From: Antrodiella citrinella
Lineage: Eukaryota > Basidiomycota > Agaricomycetes > Polyporales > Steccherinaceae
Direction of reading: 5' to 3'
DNA length: 30,324 nucleotides
Assembly (NCBI GenBank): GCA_004802725.1
Contig: SGPM01000325.1
Span: forward strand, 1 to 30,324
Shown: positions 11,613 to 22,590 of the stretch, in pieces
Layout: each line of letters opens with the position of its first letter
Position numbering within the stretch: the stretch's first letter is position 1
Translations under genes and position numbers: made by a program
Notes under the pieces: generated by a model
Told to the model about the DNA's origin: nothing
The model's database searches: none
The model's input: the letters and a program-made list of their open reading frames with translations, nothing else

Positions 11613-12486
11613 CGAACGAGATTGGAGAATTTGGCGGCAACCTGAAGGAGGTGTAAGGTGAACTTTATGGATCTATGTATATCATGATACTCTGACTAGA
11701 ACTGTCAACTTACATCGTTATGCAGGATGTCTGCACAGCCATGATGTAGGAGACTCTTACTGCAGTGCATGAATAGACTTCCTGGAGGACTCGGGCAGTG
11801 CATCTCAGATGGACGACGGCGCTACAGCCAAGAACACCGATGAAAAGCAATTAGCATACAAAGTTTCAAATTGTTACAAAGACCCTTAGATTGACGGATG
11901 ACATGTGAAGATGGCAAGTGAGAGTAATTTGAAGGCAAACGTTGTCACGGAAACCGAACCAATTGTTTATTTGGCGTTGTTGTGCAAGAGCTTCACCCCC
12001 GCCCGCATTGGGTCAAACTTGGTCAGACTTTATATGAGTCTGTCAAAACTTTCAGCTTGACTCAGTGTTCGCCGTATTCGAAATGGATATTCGCCATGCT
12101 GACCTTTGCATTAATCTCTAGCAACTATGCGAACCTTCATCGATCTCCACAGATCGTGGCCATACGCCAAGTGCTGCCAAGATTCAGACTGCTATCATGA
12201 CGGTGACACCGAAGGCCCAATACTCAGCAACTTCATGGCGACCCCAAACGATGATGTACTGGTACTGCGTGACACCTGCAACGCTTTGTCTGGTCGTACA
12301 CATGCCCTCATGATCAGAGCTACGAATGTTTTGACCCCTTGGCAAAGCGCTGCTTGGATCACAAGGACGCTTTAGCCATCTACAAGGTACCGCACTTTGG
12401 CCCATCCGAGGTATAAGGGTGTTGGGGACTCGAGCTATGTATCTCGCCGTGTATTTCATTTGCTGTATCGAACATCTCTTGTTACA
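11613..12486. promoter_or_regulatory. Upstream region of the intact GtaA-like gene
   Basis: The gap lies between two divergent gene starts (minus at 11612, plus at 12487). It contains AT-rich patches, for example TATGTATATCATGA near 11675, and the block near 11970-11995 shared with the pseudogene's upstream side. No gene is recognised, and no TATA box can be assigned firmly to either gene. Confidence 0.4.
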
Positions 12487-13460
12487 ATGCCTAGTACACA
12501 GGACAAGACGAAGACAGCAGATCCGGACGTGCGTACTACCCAACGTATCTCGCAATCCTGACGCACTAATGGTTATGCCTAGTGTCTCGTCAGACTTCAC
12601 GAAGAATGGAACACATGGTATCCTGGTAACGTTGTTGGCTCCGAAGTCGTCAAGTATCCTCACTCTGTGCGTACCTCTTTCCTTGCACCTCCGGCCCACT
12701 TATGGAAACTAAATGTACTATTATGATAGTCTATCCCGGAGACTCCTATATACTTGGTGGAATTCAAGATGGGCGAATTTGCGTCTCCTGAGCGAGGATG
12801 GTTCAACCCCTTGCTCGGTACAATTTGGTGGCCCCGCCGACGTGAACCGACGCTCACTTATCACGAATCTATGGCCGTGCACCGAGAACAAGTACGTGTC
12901 CTAGGTACCCACAGATGAATCATTTCTTAACTATTCTGAGAATTTAGACCAAAGTTCTTGTTCCGATCAAATCCAGCGTCGTCGTAGCGGGACAGCTGGG
13001 TGTGTTTGACGTATACTACCAAGCCCAATTACAAGTGAGTGTTGTCGGTATTTCCCTCAAAATTGTTCACATCTGATTGGTACGCACAGCCGGACGGGAT
13101 GGGCGAAGAAATCCTAGAGAAAGGGATAGAAGTCTTGGAAGGGCTCTATCAAGGAATGCTTTCGGACCCTGTCTTTCTCGACAGGGTAGTTCCCAATACG
13201 CAAGTCACCGTCGACAAGTTGCTCAAACTTGGCGGGATCTTTTGGGACAACCGTCGTAAGTGTGTCAGATACGATGCAGGCGTAAGCCACCGACGGAGAA
13301 CGCACCCTGTGTCCGTTTCTTCATGCAACACGTCGACAAACCCGGCTGACAATTAGATTCACGCACGGCACGGCCACACGTTTCGTCATACTTCAATTTC
13401 ATTGTATGTAACTCTACTCGCGGTGCAATGGGCGATTGCTGGATGTTCCCCCGACGGTAA
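12487..13460 (+). CDS. Hypothetical protein, unrecognised family
   Basis: Exons 12487..12528, 12583..12666, 12730..12891, 12948..13034, 13090..13255 and 13357..13460 join with GT-AG introns to a 214-aa frame starting MPSTQDKTKT. The phases agree at every junction and the donors are good (GTACGT, GTGAGT, GTAAGT), which argues for a real gene. Visible features: a short Trp/Tyr-rich N-terminal block (EEWNTWYPGNVV, then YLVEFKMG) that vaguely recalls small chromatin-reader barrels such as Tudor or PWWP but lacks a decisive motif, a basic stretch WWPRRREPT, and a predicted helical segment GEEILEKGIEVLEGLYQGML. No signal peptide or membrane segment. The last exon is the least certain; reading through the final intron would give a different C-terminus ending near 13356. 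Function unknown. Confidence 0.5.
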
Positions 13461-13634
13461 CAGCCAACGAATCAAGTAGATAAACTGGCGAGGCTACATT
13501 CAGAATAGTTGAAGATTCATTCGACGATGATAATTGCAAGAAGATATGGGCAAGGCACGGTATGCTATGGCCTTGACGCAGCAACTGCGGTGATGTTGAA
13601 ACAGTGCACATCTGTGACACAAATAGCTTGGGCC

Positions 13635-13642
13635 TATAAATA
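13635..13642 (+). promoter_or_regulatory. TATA-like box with no assigned gene
   Basis: The octamer TATAAATA is a good match to a fungal TATA box on the plus strand. It is followed by a purine-rich tract with repeated GAACGAAC words. No convincing coding region begins downstream, so it could serve a noncoding RNA or be a chance occurrence. Confidence 0.3.
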
Positions 13643-13973
13643 GCGTCGATCGAACGCCTCTGAACGAACGAACAAAGAGCTTGACGGCGAGTGAAGAAAT
13701 CGGGTGAAGGTCGCGAAACTAAGAAAGCGTTACACTGTCACAAGTTCAAACCTACCACCAGGGAGGGTGAACCTGGAATTCCGTGTCCACCGGGGTCATC
13801 ACAAGCATACAAGGAGCTTCAGACGTCGAACGTATACGCCCCGCATCACGAAAGCTGAGCGACACGCTCCGGCGCCAAGTGAGGCGGACGGAGTCAAGGG
13901 AATTGAATTGTGTTCGGTATCACCTGTTTCAACGACGTCGATTTGTAAGCAGAATTCAATAGTGAGAATTGTG

Positions 13974-13988
13974 CCCGGCGTCGCCGGG
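13974..13988. repeat. GC-rich 15-bp palindrome
   Basis: CCCGGCG, a central T, then CGCCGGG form a perfect 7-bp inverted repeat. Paired CGG/CCG triplets of this kind are typical binding sites for fungal Zn2Cys6 regulators. That use is only an inference. Confidence 0.4.
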
Positions 13989-14990
13989 GGAAGCACGGAC
14001 CTCTCTCGACCGGCGGACAGTTGTTGAATGCAGTGCCCGCACGATCGTGGAAGTCTAAAAGTCAAACGCATCTGCTGTTCACTTCGAAGTCTACATAGAG
14101 AAACATGTTCGTCGTTGAATAGACAACACTTCCATGACAATCTAGAGCAAACGCAGCGAGTACGAGACACTCAGTACTCAGACGGAAACCCGGTAGACGA
14201 ACCTGAGGTTATTTTCCGTCTCTGTTCCATCCTTACCGGCCGATCCGATGTACTCTGGTTCTTGTCAGAGACTAGTCGATGCAGTAGCACGTTGTTCTGC
14301 ATCCGGACGACGAGCTGCCAGTGCCACACGGCACCAAATTCCAGGAAGCTTAAGGAGATCTCAAAAATCAAAGAGGCCGGCGCAGAGCGGCGAACGTTGT
14401 CACGCCTCCGTTCCCGACTTTTCGTAGATGCATACGGAGGATACGCAGGTACCTCGCCAAATGCGCGTTCCTACTGCCACCAGCAGTGAACCGACGTGAA
14501 CGCACAGGATTGGCCGCCGACAGCGTTTCGGAGAAATATAGGCAAATTCGCAATGTGGATGACATTGAGGGTCATGAAAGCCGGTGGGGGATCGCTGTAG
14601 AGTCAAGAGGACAGAAGAACGTCGAAAGGCGAGTGGGTCCGTATTCGCAGTTATAGTGAGTGAAAAACCTCTTGCAGCAGCCCCAGCAAGCACATCATCG
14701 AGCTTACTGTTCTTCACGCCGACTCTCAGCACGGCTGAGCGCTGAGCACGCTGCATCGATGCGATAGCAGAAACGGTACCTGGCAAGGTTCACGATAAAG
14801 GTCCATCCATGTTGCGTTGTGACAAGACCGACTTGCACAGTCCGGAAATCCTCGCCGGATCGGACGTTCGGACATCGTCGGATTCGTTCTCACGGCCGCT
14901 TCCCATTGGCCCACGCTGCTTACATAACTCGTGTCCGCCGCTGTGTTCGATGCTGACGCGAAAACACAGGACAAAGAGTCCGTCCGATGG

Positions 14991-15019
14991 CCATATGCAT
15001 AATGCTGCATTGCATATGG
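14991..15019. repeat. 29-bp near-perfect palindrome
   Basis: CCATATGC is followed by AT, AATGC, T, GCATT and GCATATGG. The outer 8-bp and inner 5-bp arms pair perfectly, with a 2-nt asymmetry. It could extrude as a cruciform or bind a dimeric protein. Confidence 0.5.
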
Positions 15020-16234
15020 TGATAGCATCATAGGTCATAGTGTACTGTAGGTAGGTCGGGACCGTTGGGTTTGCTCGGATCGCTCGAACGAAGCTGAGAT
15101 CGCTCCGACGTGCAGTTCGCCAGCCGGCCCCCCCCCCTGGTCAGGGCGAGCGACGCTACCCATTTGTGTGTCGTCGTCACAAAGTGTAAAAAAAGACACA
15201 ACCACCGTCGGTCGGTCAGAAATGGCGAGGCGTTGAGTGGCAGTCTGGAATCTTCCGAATTTTCATCATAGAGATCTCAGATCAGGTGTTGCGGTCCGCA
15301 TAAATCGAAGATCTCCTAAGTCGTCCGCGTCCGAACTACTCAACTCATGCTGTACGACTGCTGCTATGTGCTACAGGATAGCTCAGAGTCCAGACTGAAG
15401 ACGACATCGGAAAACGAACATGAGGATGTCACACGTCCCCACCGATTGCAAGAGGAGAGAACGGAAATGTCGAACCGACGCGCTACGCCCTCGTTGGAGC
15501 GAAGAACCGTGTTATTCTTCTCGCATCCATCCGCTGAACGTTCTGAACCCTAATACGGCAGAAGTAGGCCAATCACGGTACGTCTATTCATGGGATGATA
15601 TGTGTGGCTTGCGCAGTGACGTGGGTGGAGAGGCCGGAATGTTCATTGTATGCAATGGACAGGTCATGCCACACTGGATTAAGAGGTGTTTGGAGGAAAA
15701 GGGAAGACCGTGTGTGAACTTGTTCCGTCAGCGTCGAAGGCAACTTTTGTATTCGACGTCTTCCTCTCGTCGTGCGAGATATGATCTTGAATCGTTATAC
15801 GAGGTTATACGATATTGGATTTGAAGTGTCACGGGGGCATGAGGTACGGTCATAGACGGGGAAGAAGCAGTTAGAGAGGAGTTATGTCTCTCAATGTTAA
15901 AAACAAACTAACTTCATGCTTCGCGTCGGGAAACGATGCACAATTCACCAAGTACACACGATAAGATATTCCAGCATATGAGTACTCATAGAATAACGTA
16001 CCGTGTGTGACCTTCTATTCTATCTCTCGATCGTTGGTTCAAAATGGTATAGTTGAAACATTTGAAACATCGACGGGTAGCAGTCAAGTTTGGCAACTTC
16101 GCAGACTGTCCCGTCTACAACACGAGAGGATCAGCCCGTGAAATGAATATGCGGAGGGTAGTCCTGGCGTGCACGTACATTTCGTATTTGCTCAGAGGAC
16201 TTCTGGAAAACCGAAACCGACGAGCCGAACGAGC

Positions 16235-16256
16235 GTGACTTACTTATGTAAGTTAC
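16235..16256. repeat. Short inverted repeat
   Basis: GTGACTTAC and GTAAGTTAC are inverted copies with one mismatch, separated by TTAT. No function can be assigned. Confidence 0.35.
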
Positions 16257-17675
16257 TACGAGACGCAGCGGTGTTCTTTTGGGGTGGCGAGCGCAAGGCC
16301 GTTAGCGTGAGGCGGGCGTGACAAGGGTACATAAACGAACCTGCAGGCTGCCGCTGTTATGAAAGATGGTGTCTTGGCGAAGGGCGTGCTGTTAGGCAGA
16401 AGGATATCTCTGACTATCAGACTATATATATGACAGACATTCTATATATACGTTCGGTGCGGCGGGCTTGGAGAGGGGACGATCTGGACAGAACAAAGTA
16501 ACCGCCGTCAACTGGGCCGGCAACGATGCCGCACGTTCGGTTATGTATATAATGAGTGAACGGAAGAGCGGAACCAATTATTTCATGTTTTGGACCAACG
16601 GGATGTGCGTACAAAAGCGATCACCGAAATTTAGACCCCGCTCCACAGGCAGAGTTGCTATTATCAAGTGCAGAAAATGTGTCGCCTGCGATGAAGTCGG
16701 AATACGGTGATTTGAACTTGTCATGAGGGCGCGGTGCGATTGGAGTAAGGTCATCATTCGGATGATCATCAATAATTCACTAGTATCCAGATACGGTCAC
16801 ATTTGGGAAGAGTACCGTCGGACAGAATCGTGTGCCATGAAGGATCGGACGTAGCATGCGAAGAGCGTGTGTTGCTCCGTGATACGAAGTGAACCCGAGA
16901 TTAGACTTCTGGAAGGCTGGTCAGGACAATCGAACGCAGTAGTCAGGTAGTCAGGACGGGAAGACTCAGTTTGGGAAAAGTAAGGCAAGACCGAGGAGGT
17001 ATCGTATCTGCAGTCAACTAGTTGGATGACGCACCAACTGTGCGAGTTTTCGGATAGCGGAAGACGTTGGAGGGGACCTCCGCCGAATAGGAAAGTTCGA
17101 GAGGAGGACCACTGACGGGGTCTGGAACCAGCGGATGTCCTGGACGCACAGAAACAGGTCGTTCAAACCCGCTGAGTATCGGGACATCCAGAAGGTTCTT
17201 GTACGTCGTGCCCCGCATAGAGTCGGATGCGTGACCATGTAGGTGTGATCGAAATGCAGTGGCAACATCTCAAACGGCAGCAAGTGTGAGAGGGATCAAG
17301 GATGTTATTCGATGTGCTCATTGGTTCGAGAGACATGCACGCGACACTACAGAGTTCGATTGACAGCGTTTACTCGTATGCTACTCGCAGATTGGGGAGC
17401 TGGAGGAAATGAGCAGAATGTTGATCATGATGCCCTGCGAAGCGAGGGTGGCTCTGAGGGATGTCCTGTCACAACGTAGACAGACGGTGGCCCTCGACGG
17501 TTGCGACGTGTGTGTGCTGCTGATAACGATGAGGAGGACCTCCGTTACCGTCCGACGAGGGCTGCTCACTGGCGGAAACAGCGCAGGCCGCGGCTGGCAC
17601 GGCGACCATACTGTCGGCTGCTCGGCTGTGCTGCATTCCGCTCGGAAAGGAAACGTGCACGGAACAGGCAGGGTT

Positions 17676-18006
17676 ATTGGCCGCCGCGGAGCCTCGCCAT
17701 TGGCTGTTCTCGTGCCGTTGGCGCCGCTATGCTGACATGATGCCGAGAGGCGCCGGTTTGCCTGTTCGCGTCTGATGTGACGGTTCGTTTTCGCGAGAGG
17801 GCGTCACGTCACGCCAGAAGTGTCACCGCCCACCCACCGTTCAAATATAAGACACTCACCGTTCGCCGCCATCTCCCATCTCCTCTTTCCATCCCTCCTC
17901 GTCGTTCCCATCGTTCTCCTCCCCCCTCGCTTCGTGCGACCGTCCCTCCCGCCCCGCGCCCTCAAGGGTTTACCCCCACTCTCACATCCCTCGACTCCTT
18001 CGCAAT
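17676..18006 (+). promoter_or_regulatory. PMA1 core promoter
   Basis: An ATTGG box at 17676-17680 and a CCATTGG box at 17697-17703 (both CCAAT type) precede a TATA-like AAATATAA at 17843-17850, about 157 bp before the start codon. A long C/T-rich tract (about 17876-17960) fills the space to the ATG. A TATA box followed by a pyrimidine-rich leader is the usual pattern of strongly expressed fungal housekeeping genes, which suits PMA1. Confidence 0.65.
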
Positions 18007-21000
18007 ATGTCTGACACCAGTGTCGAGAAGAAGGAAGCCGGCCCGCCTCCAGACGAGCCCGTCACCGGCGACGCTGAGCCCGAGAAGAGAAAGAGAGAGT
18101 ACAAGGATTTTGGTCATGAACAAGAAGGCCCCACTCGTATGTCTCGCAGAGTCATTTTTTTTTTTTGCGGTTTGATGGGACTCAACGAAATTTGCTCTCT
18201 TTTCGCGTTCTGCAGACGTAAAGGTCGACATGGACCAGGTATGTGTTGCCGACGCGCTTGTCAGTTTGCTCAGTGGAAGTTGACGCATTTCCACTTCTTT
18301 AGATCCAGCTCACGGCCGAGGATCTTTACGATAAGGAGAAGGTTGATCTAGAAACCATTGTTGTCGACGATGTGTTCAAACTGCTCCAATGTACCGAGGA
18401 GGGTCTCAGCGCGGAAGAAGCTATTCGTCGTCTCGAGTTGTTCGGTCCGAACAAGCTCGAGAGCGAAGAGCAGAATGCTTTCCTCCAGGTAAGTTTCTCA
18501 ATGACATCATCGTTCCTGAGGCCAGGCGCGCTGATATCATGCACATTCAGTTCCTCAGTTTCATGTGGAATCCTCTGTCCTGGGTCATGGAAGCCGCTGC
18601 TCTCGTTGCCATCGCTTTGTCGAATGGTGAGGGTAGCGCTCCTGATTGGCAGGATTTCGTTGGTATCATCCTCCTTCTGTTCATCAACTCTGCTATCGGT
18701 TTCTACGAGGAACGCAATGCTGGAAACGCTGTCAAGGCGCTCATGGATTCGCTCGCTCCCAAGGCCAAGGTCAAGCGCGACGGAAAATGGTTGGAAATCG
18801 AGTCCGCCGATCTCGTACCCGGTGACATGGTTTCGTTCAAGATTGGTGACATCGTTCCGGCCGATTGCCGTCTCACTGAGGCCATCAACGTTTCTATCGA
18901 TCAGGCTGCCTTGACTGGAGAGTCTTTGCCCCAGAACAAGAAACTCGGTGATCAGTGCTTCTCGTGAGTACCTTCAGTCATGTCGGGTTTCACGCGTTCT
19001 CACTGCTTCCAATTAGTGGTTCTACTTGTAAACAGGGTGAAGCTGAGGGAGTTGTCATCTCCACTGGTCCCAATACCTTCTTCGGTCGCGCTGCCTCGCT
19101 CGTCGGTCAGGATGATGACACCACTGGTCATTTGCAGAAGATTCTCGCCCAGATCGGGTCTTTCTGCCTTGTCGCCATCGGTATCTTCGTGCTGGCGGAA
19201 ATCTTCTGCTTGTATGCCGGTTTCCGTTACCAGTACCGCCGTGGTCTCGACAACATCCTTGTCCTTTTGATCGGTGGTATCCCTATTGCCATGCCCACTG
19301 TCTTGTCCGTCACCCTCGCTGTTGGTGCGCAACAGTTGGCCAAGTATAAGGCTATCGTCACTCGTATCACCGCTATCGAGGAGTTGGCTGCTGTCACCAT
19401 CCTTTGCTCTGATAAGACCGGAACCCTCACTACCAACAAGCTCACCATTGATCGTTCGACTATTCGCACTTACGGTGCGTTCTCCGGTGAGGATGTCGTC
19501 CTCCTCGCTGCCTACGCCTCCCGTACGGAGAACCAGGATGCCATCGACTCTTGCGTCGTTGGCGCTATCGGGGACCCTGCCCGCGCTCGTGCTGGTATCA
19601 AGCTCCTTGATTTCAAGCCCTTCAACCCCGTCGACAAGCGTACGGAGATCACCTACCGCGAGGAGTCATCTGGAAAGCTCAAGCGTGTCACTAAGGGCAT
19701 GACCGGTATCATCATTGAACTATGCACTCGTAACAAGAACGACGAGATCGAGAACCAGTTGGAGGCCGACGTCGAGGAGTTCGCTACTCGTGGTCTCCGT
19801 GCCCTCGCTGTCGCTTACGAAGAGCTTGAGGGTGAAGACCCCGAGGCTGAGGGTAACGGCTTCGAACTGATCGGTCTTCTCGCCATCTTCGATCCCCCTC
19901 GTGAGGATACCAAGCAGACCATTGACGACGCCATTGCTCTTGGTGTCAAGGTCAAGATGGTTACCGGTGATCAGCTCGCTATCGCCAAGGAGACTGGTCG
20001 TCGTCTTGGCTTGGGTGACCACATGTACCCTGCGAAGGTGCTTAAGGATGGACCTGCTCCCGGTGGCAAGCACGCTACCTTGGACGAGATGATCCTTGAC
20101 GCGGATGGTTTCGCTGGAGTCTTCCCCGAGCACAAGTACGAGATTGTCAAGCGTCTGCAGGGTCTCGGTCACTTGTGCGCCATGACTGGTGATGGTGCCA
20201 ACGATGCTCCCGCTCTCTCGCGCGCCAACGTCGGTATCGCTGTCGAAGGTGCCACTGATGCTGCTCGCGGTGCCGCCGATATCGTCCTGACTGAGCCCGG
20301 TCTCTCCACTATCGTTCACGCTATACGTGGTTCCCGTATCATCTTCCAGCGTATGCGCAACTACTCCATCTACGCCTGTGCCGTCACCATCCGTATTGTT
20401 GTCTGCTTCGCCATCTTGGCCTTTGCGTATAAGTTCGACTTCCCTCCGTTCATGGTCCTGATCATTGCTCTTTTGAACGACGGTACCATCATGACTCTCT
20501 CTGTCGATCGTGTGTTGCCCTCGAGTACGCCTGATAGCTGGGATCTGCAAGAGATCTTCGCTTACGCTGTCGCGTATGGTATCTACCTCACCGCTTCCAC
20601 GTGAGTCCGTTTCATTTTCTTCACTTACTGTCTCGCTGATAACTTGTGACAGCATCGCCCTGGTCTCCATTATTATTAAGACCACTTGGTTCTTCGACAG
20701 GTTCGGCGTCACCCTCGAGAACGGTGCGACCTCCGCTGCTGGCAACCACAATGACCGTCAATTGCACATGATCGTCTACCTCCAGGTCGCCATCATCTCC
20801 CAAGCTTTGATTTTCGTTACCCGTTCGCACAGTTTCTTTTTCATGGAGCGCCCGTCTTTCGCTCTCATGGGTGCCTTCTGTCTCGCTCAGCTTGTGGCTT
20901 CCATCATTGCCGGCTTCGGTAACTGGGGTTTCACCCAGATTCACTCTATCTCCGGTGGATGGATTGGTATCGTCTGGGTTTGGGTACGTCATTTATTCTA

Positions 21001-21363
21001 TTCATCGCGCTCTATGGTCGTATTGACGTCCAGTTTTAGAACATCGTCTGGTTCATGCCACTGGACCTTATCAAGTTCGCGATGAAGGCTACTGTTATCC
21101 GATGGATCCGCGAACGCCACAACAAGGTCGTCCAGAGGGAGACTGCTGATGGTGTCCCAATGACTCGCACTCAGTCCCGTGCCGCCTCCATTCATGAATC
21201 CATGTACTCCAACCGTGTCTCATTCATCCGTCGTGCCGCCCGCAAGGTCGGTTTCGGACAAAAGGTGTCGATGAAGCCCGAGGAGCTGCAACGCTTCAGC
21301 AGCATCCAAGCTCAGCGCACCGGCGCGACCCTCGCTAGGAACCCATCTAGAACTGCTGCATAG
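18007..21363 (+). CDS. PMA1: Plasma-membrane H+-transporting P-type ATPase (P3A)
   Basis: Seven exons, 18007..18136, 18216..18238, 18303..18488, 18551..18963, 19017..20600, 20653..20983 and 21040..21363, join in frame to 996 aa. The pump uses ATP to expel protons and energises nutrient uptake across the plasma membrane. Visible in order: an acidic N-tail, membrane segments beginning [20 protein letters not shown], the actuator motif ALTGESLPQ, the pair around [19 protein letters not shown], the phosphorylated aspartate D383 in [13 protein letters not shown], the hinge motif [12 protein letters not shown], and the C-terminal membrane bundle. The usual KGAP nucleotide-site motif reads KGMT here. 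The cytosolic tail contains LQRFSSIQ, which resembles the phosphorylated autoinhibitory tail of yeast Pma1 (QRVSTQ). Codon choice is strongly C-ending, as expected of an abundant protein. Length is slightly above yeast Pma1 (918 aa). Confidence 0.97.
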
Positions 21364-22590
21364 AATACCATGGAACGTGAGATGGTTACGAGTTGACGAA
21401 GTGATGTCGCAGAGCCCAAGTACCCCATACGCCTTTCCTTTTGTTTCATCATGATAGACCAGATGCGCCGACGTCATTCCTACTCACGTCTTCCCCTCTG
21501 GTGCCGCTACGTTCCCTTAATCCCCCTCCCACAATCCCTTTGATCATCGTCCCCCTCCCCTACTACCTCCATCCTCGTACGACGTAAACATTTTGTGGCA
21601 CCTGGATACCCAACGTATGTCGCGGTCTTGTCTGTATTGTTCATGATTCCAAGCATCGGCTCGGCGTTCTGGTCCTTGTCCCCTTCTACCGCGTTACTCC
21701 CATCTCGTCTTCAACGTTTCGTTGGTCTTTACGTCTTATAATACGCTTAATGACAGATTTTCTTTCCATCCTGCACGCTTCCCCTCTCATAGGTGCATAC
21801 ATATATATCACTGCGAACTGAACAGACACAGAACGTTGGAAATTCTGTTTGTGTTTGGTGAAGTACTCTACGGACTCACGCACAAACCGACGAGTTTTGT
21901 CGGTCACTCGGCAATGGATGGGCAAATTTTGGTGCGTGTGTCATCGCTTGCTCGCATATTGGTATTCGCCGCCATCGGGTATCCGACTTTTTTTTGCCAT
22001 CATATCATATTATTATCATACGTTGTGACTGGGGTGACTTGCGCCCTTCGACGCGCAGTGCGTGGACATAAATAGCTTTTCTCAGATTTCATGTATCCCA
22101 GCCTAGGTGTCGCCATGTTGCCACTCAGCGCGGTGGACGACGGGTAAAGGGGAATGATGAGCATCATCCGTGGTGGCATGATGATATGGTTGTATTGGCG
22201 GATGCTATACATGCCCATTGAGCGTTGGAACTCCGATGGAAGGAATCTGAAACTGATGGATGGTGGTAGATGATCGTCGAGAGCTGGAGAAAACTGCGAA
22301 AGCGACATGCAGTCACCAGTACTGGCATCCGTGGGCTTAGAGACTCTTAGAGATCATGTCAACCAAACGCTTGGTAGGACTTCCAGCGATGCTGAATGTT
22401 GAAGGCGATGATGACGTCTCGTACACACGTTGCAAGACGATCACATATATCCGTCCGTACTTGTCTGTACCATACAAGCATGGTCCTCATCGCCGTTGTA
22501 CAGCTTCAACGTTTCAACGTTTCAACGCACAGGTGCCTCACGTGCACGACCTTGCTTTCTTTCCTTCAGCCATAGCCTATCCGTTACGTA
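21364..22590. other. PMA1 3' flank and intergenic region
   Basis: The first 200-350 bp are C/T-rich, consistent with a 3' untranslated region. The remainder has no recognisable gene on either strand. A small direct repeat of CTTCAACG/TTTCAACG units lies at 22503-22526. Confidence 0.5.
22501..22526 (+). repeat. Three 8-bp TTCAACG-type units
   Basis: The unit CTTCAACG is followed by two copies of TTTCAACG. The 18 bases at 22501-22518 recur exactly at 7971-7988 upstream of the GtaA pseudogene, in both places a few bases after GCCGTTGT. Confidence 0.5.

Larger units (their letters stand above)
13461..17780. other. Long stretch without a convincing gene
   Basis: Open frames here are short, overlap on both strands, and show neither recognisable domains nor coherent exon chains. 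What can be seen: a TATA-like TATAAATA at 13635-13642, a GC palindrome at 13974-13988, a nine-C run near 15129, a 29-bp near-palindrome at 14991-15019, an inverted repeat at 16235-16256, and ATTGG/CCATTGG boxes near PMA1. It may be distal PMA1 regulatory DNA, one or more noncoding transcripts, or relics of decayed elements. Confidence 0.5.

Noticed and set aside
13730..13765. A tRNA B-box-like GTTCAAACC
   Set aside because: The flanking bases do not form a T-stem and no A-box or acceptor stem lies at the right distance.
15420..15824. Plus-strand open frame of 134 codons starting at an ATG
   Set aside because: Low-complexity Arg/Ser-rich composition, no domain, no associated exon chain or promoter; within chance expectation for a 4.3-kb non-coding stretch.
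19720..20751. A 343-codon antisense open frame inside PMA1
   Set aside because: It mirrors the highly biased codon use of PMA1, which avoids codons whose complements are stops. It has no domain and lies wholly opposite the ATPase exons.
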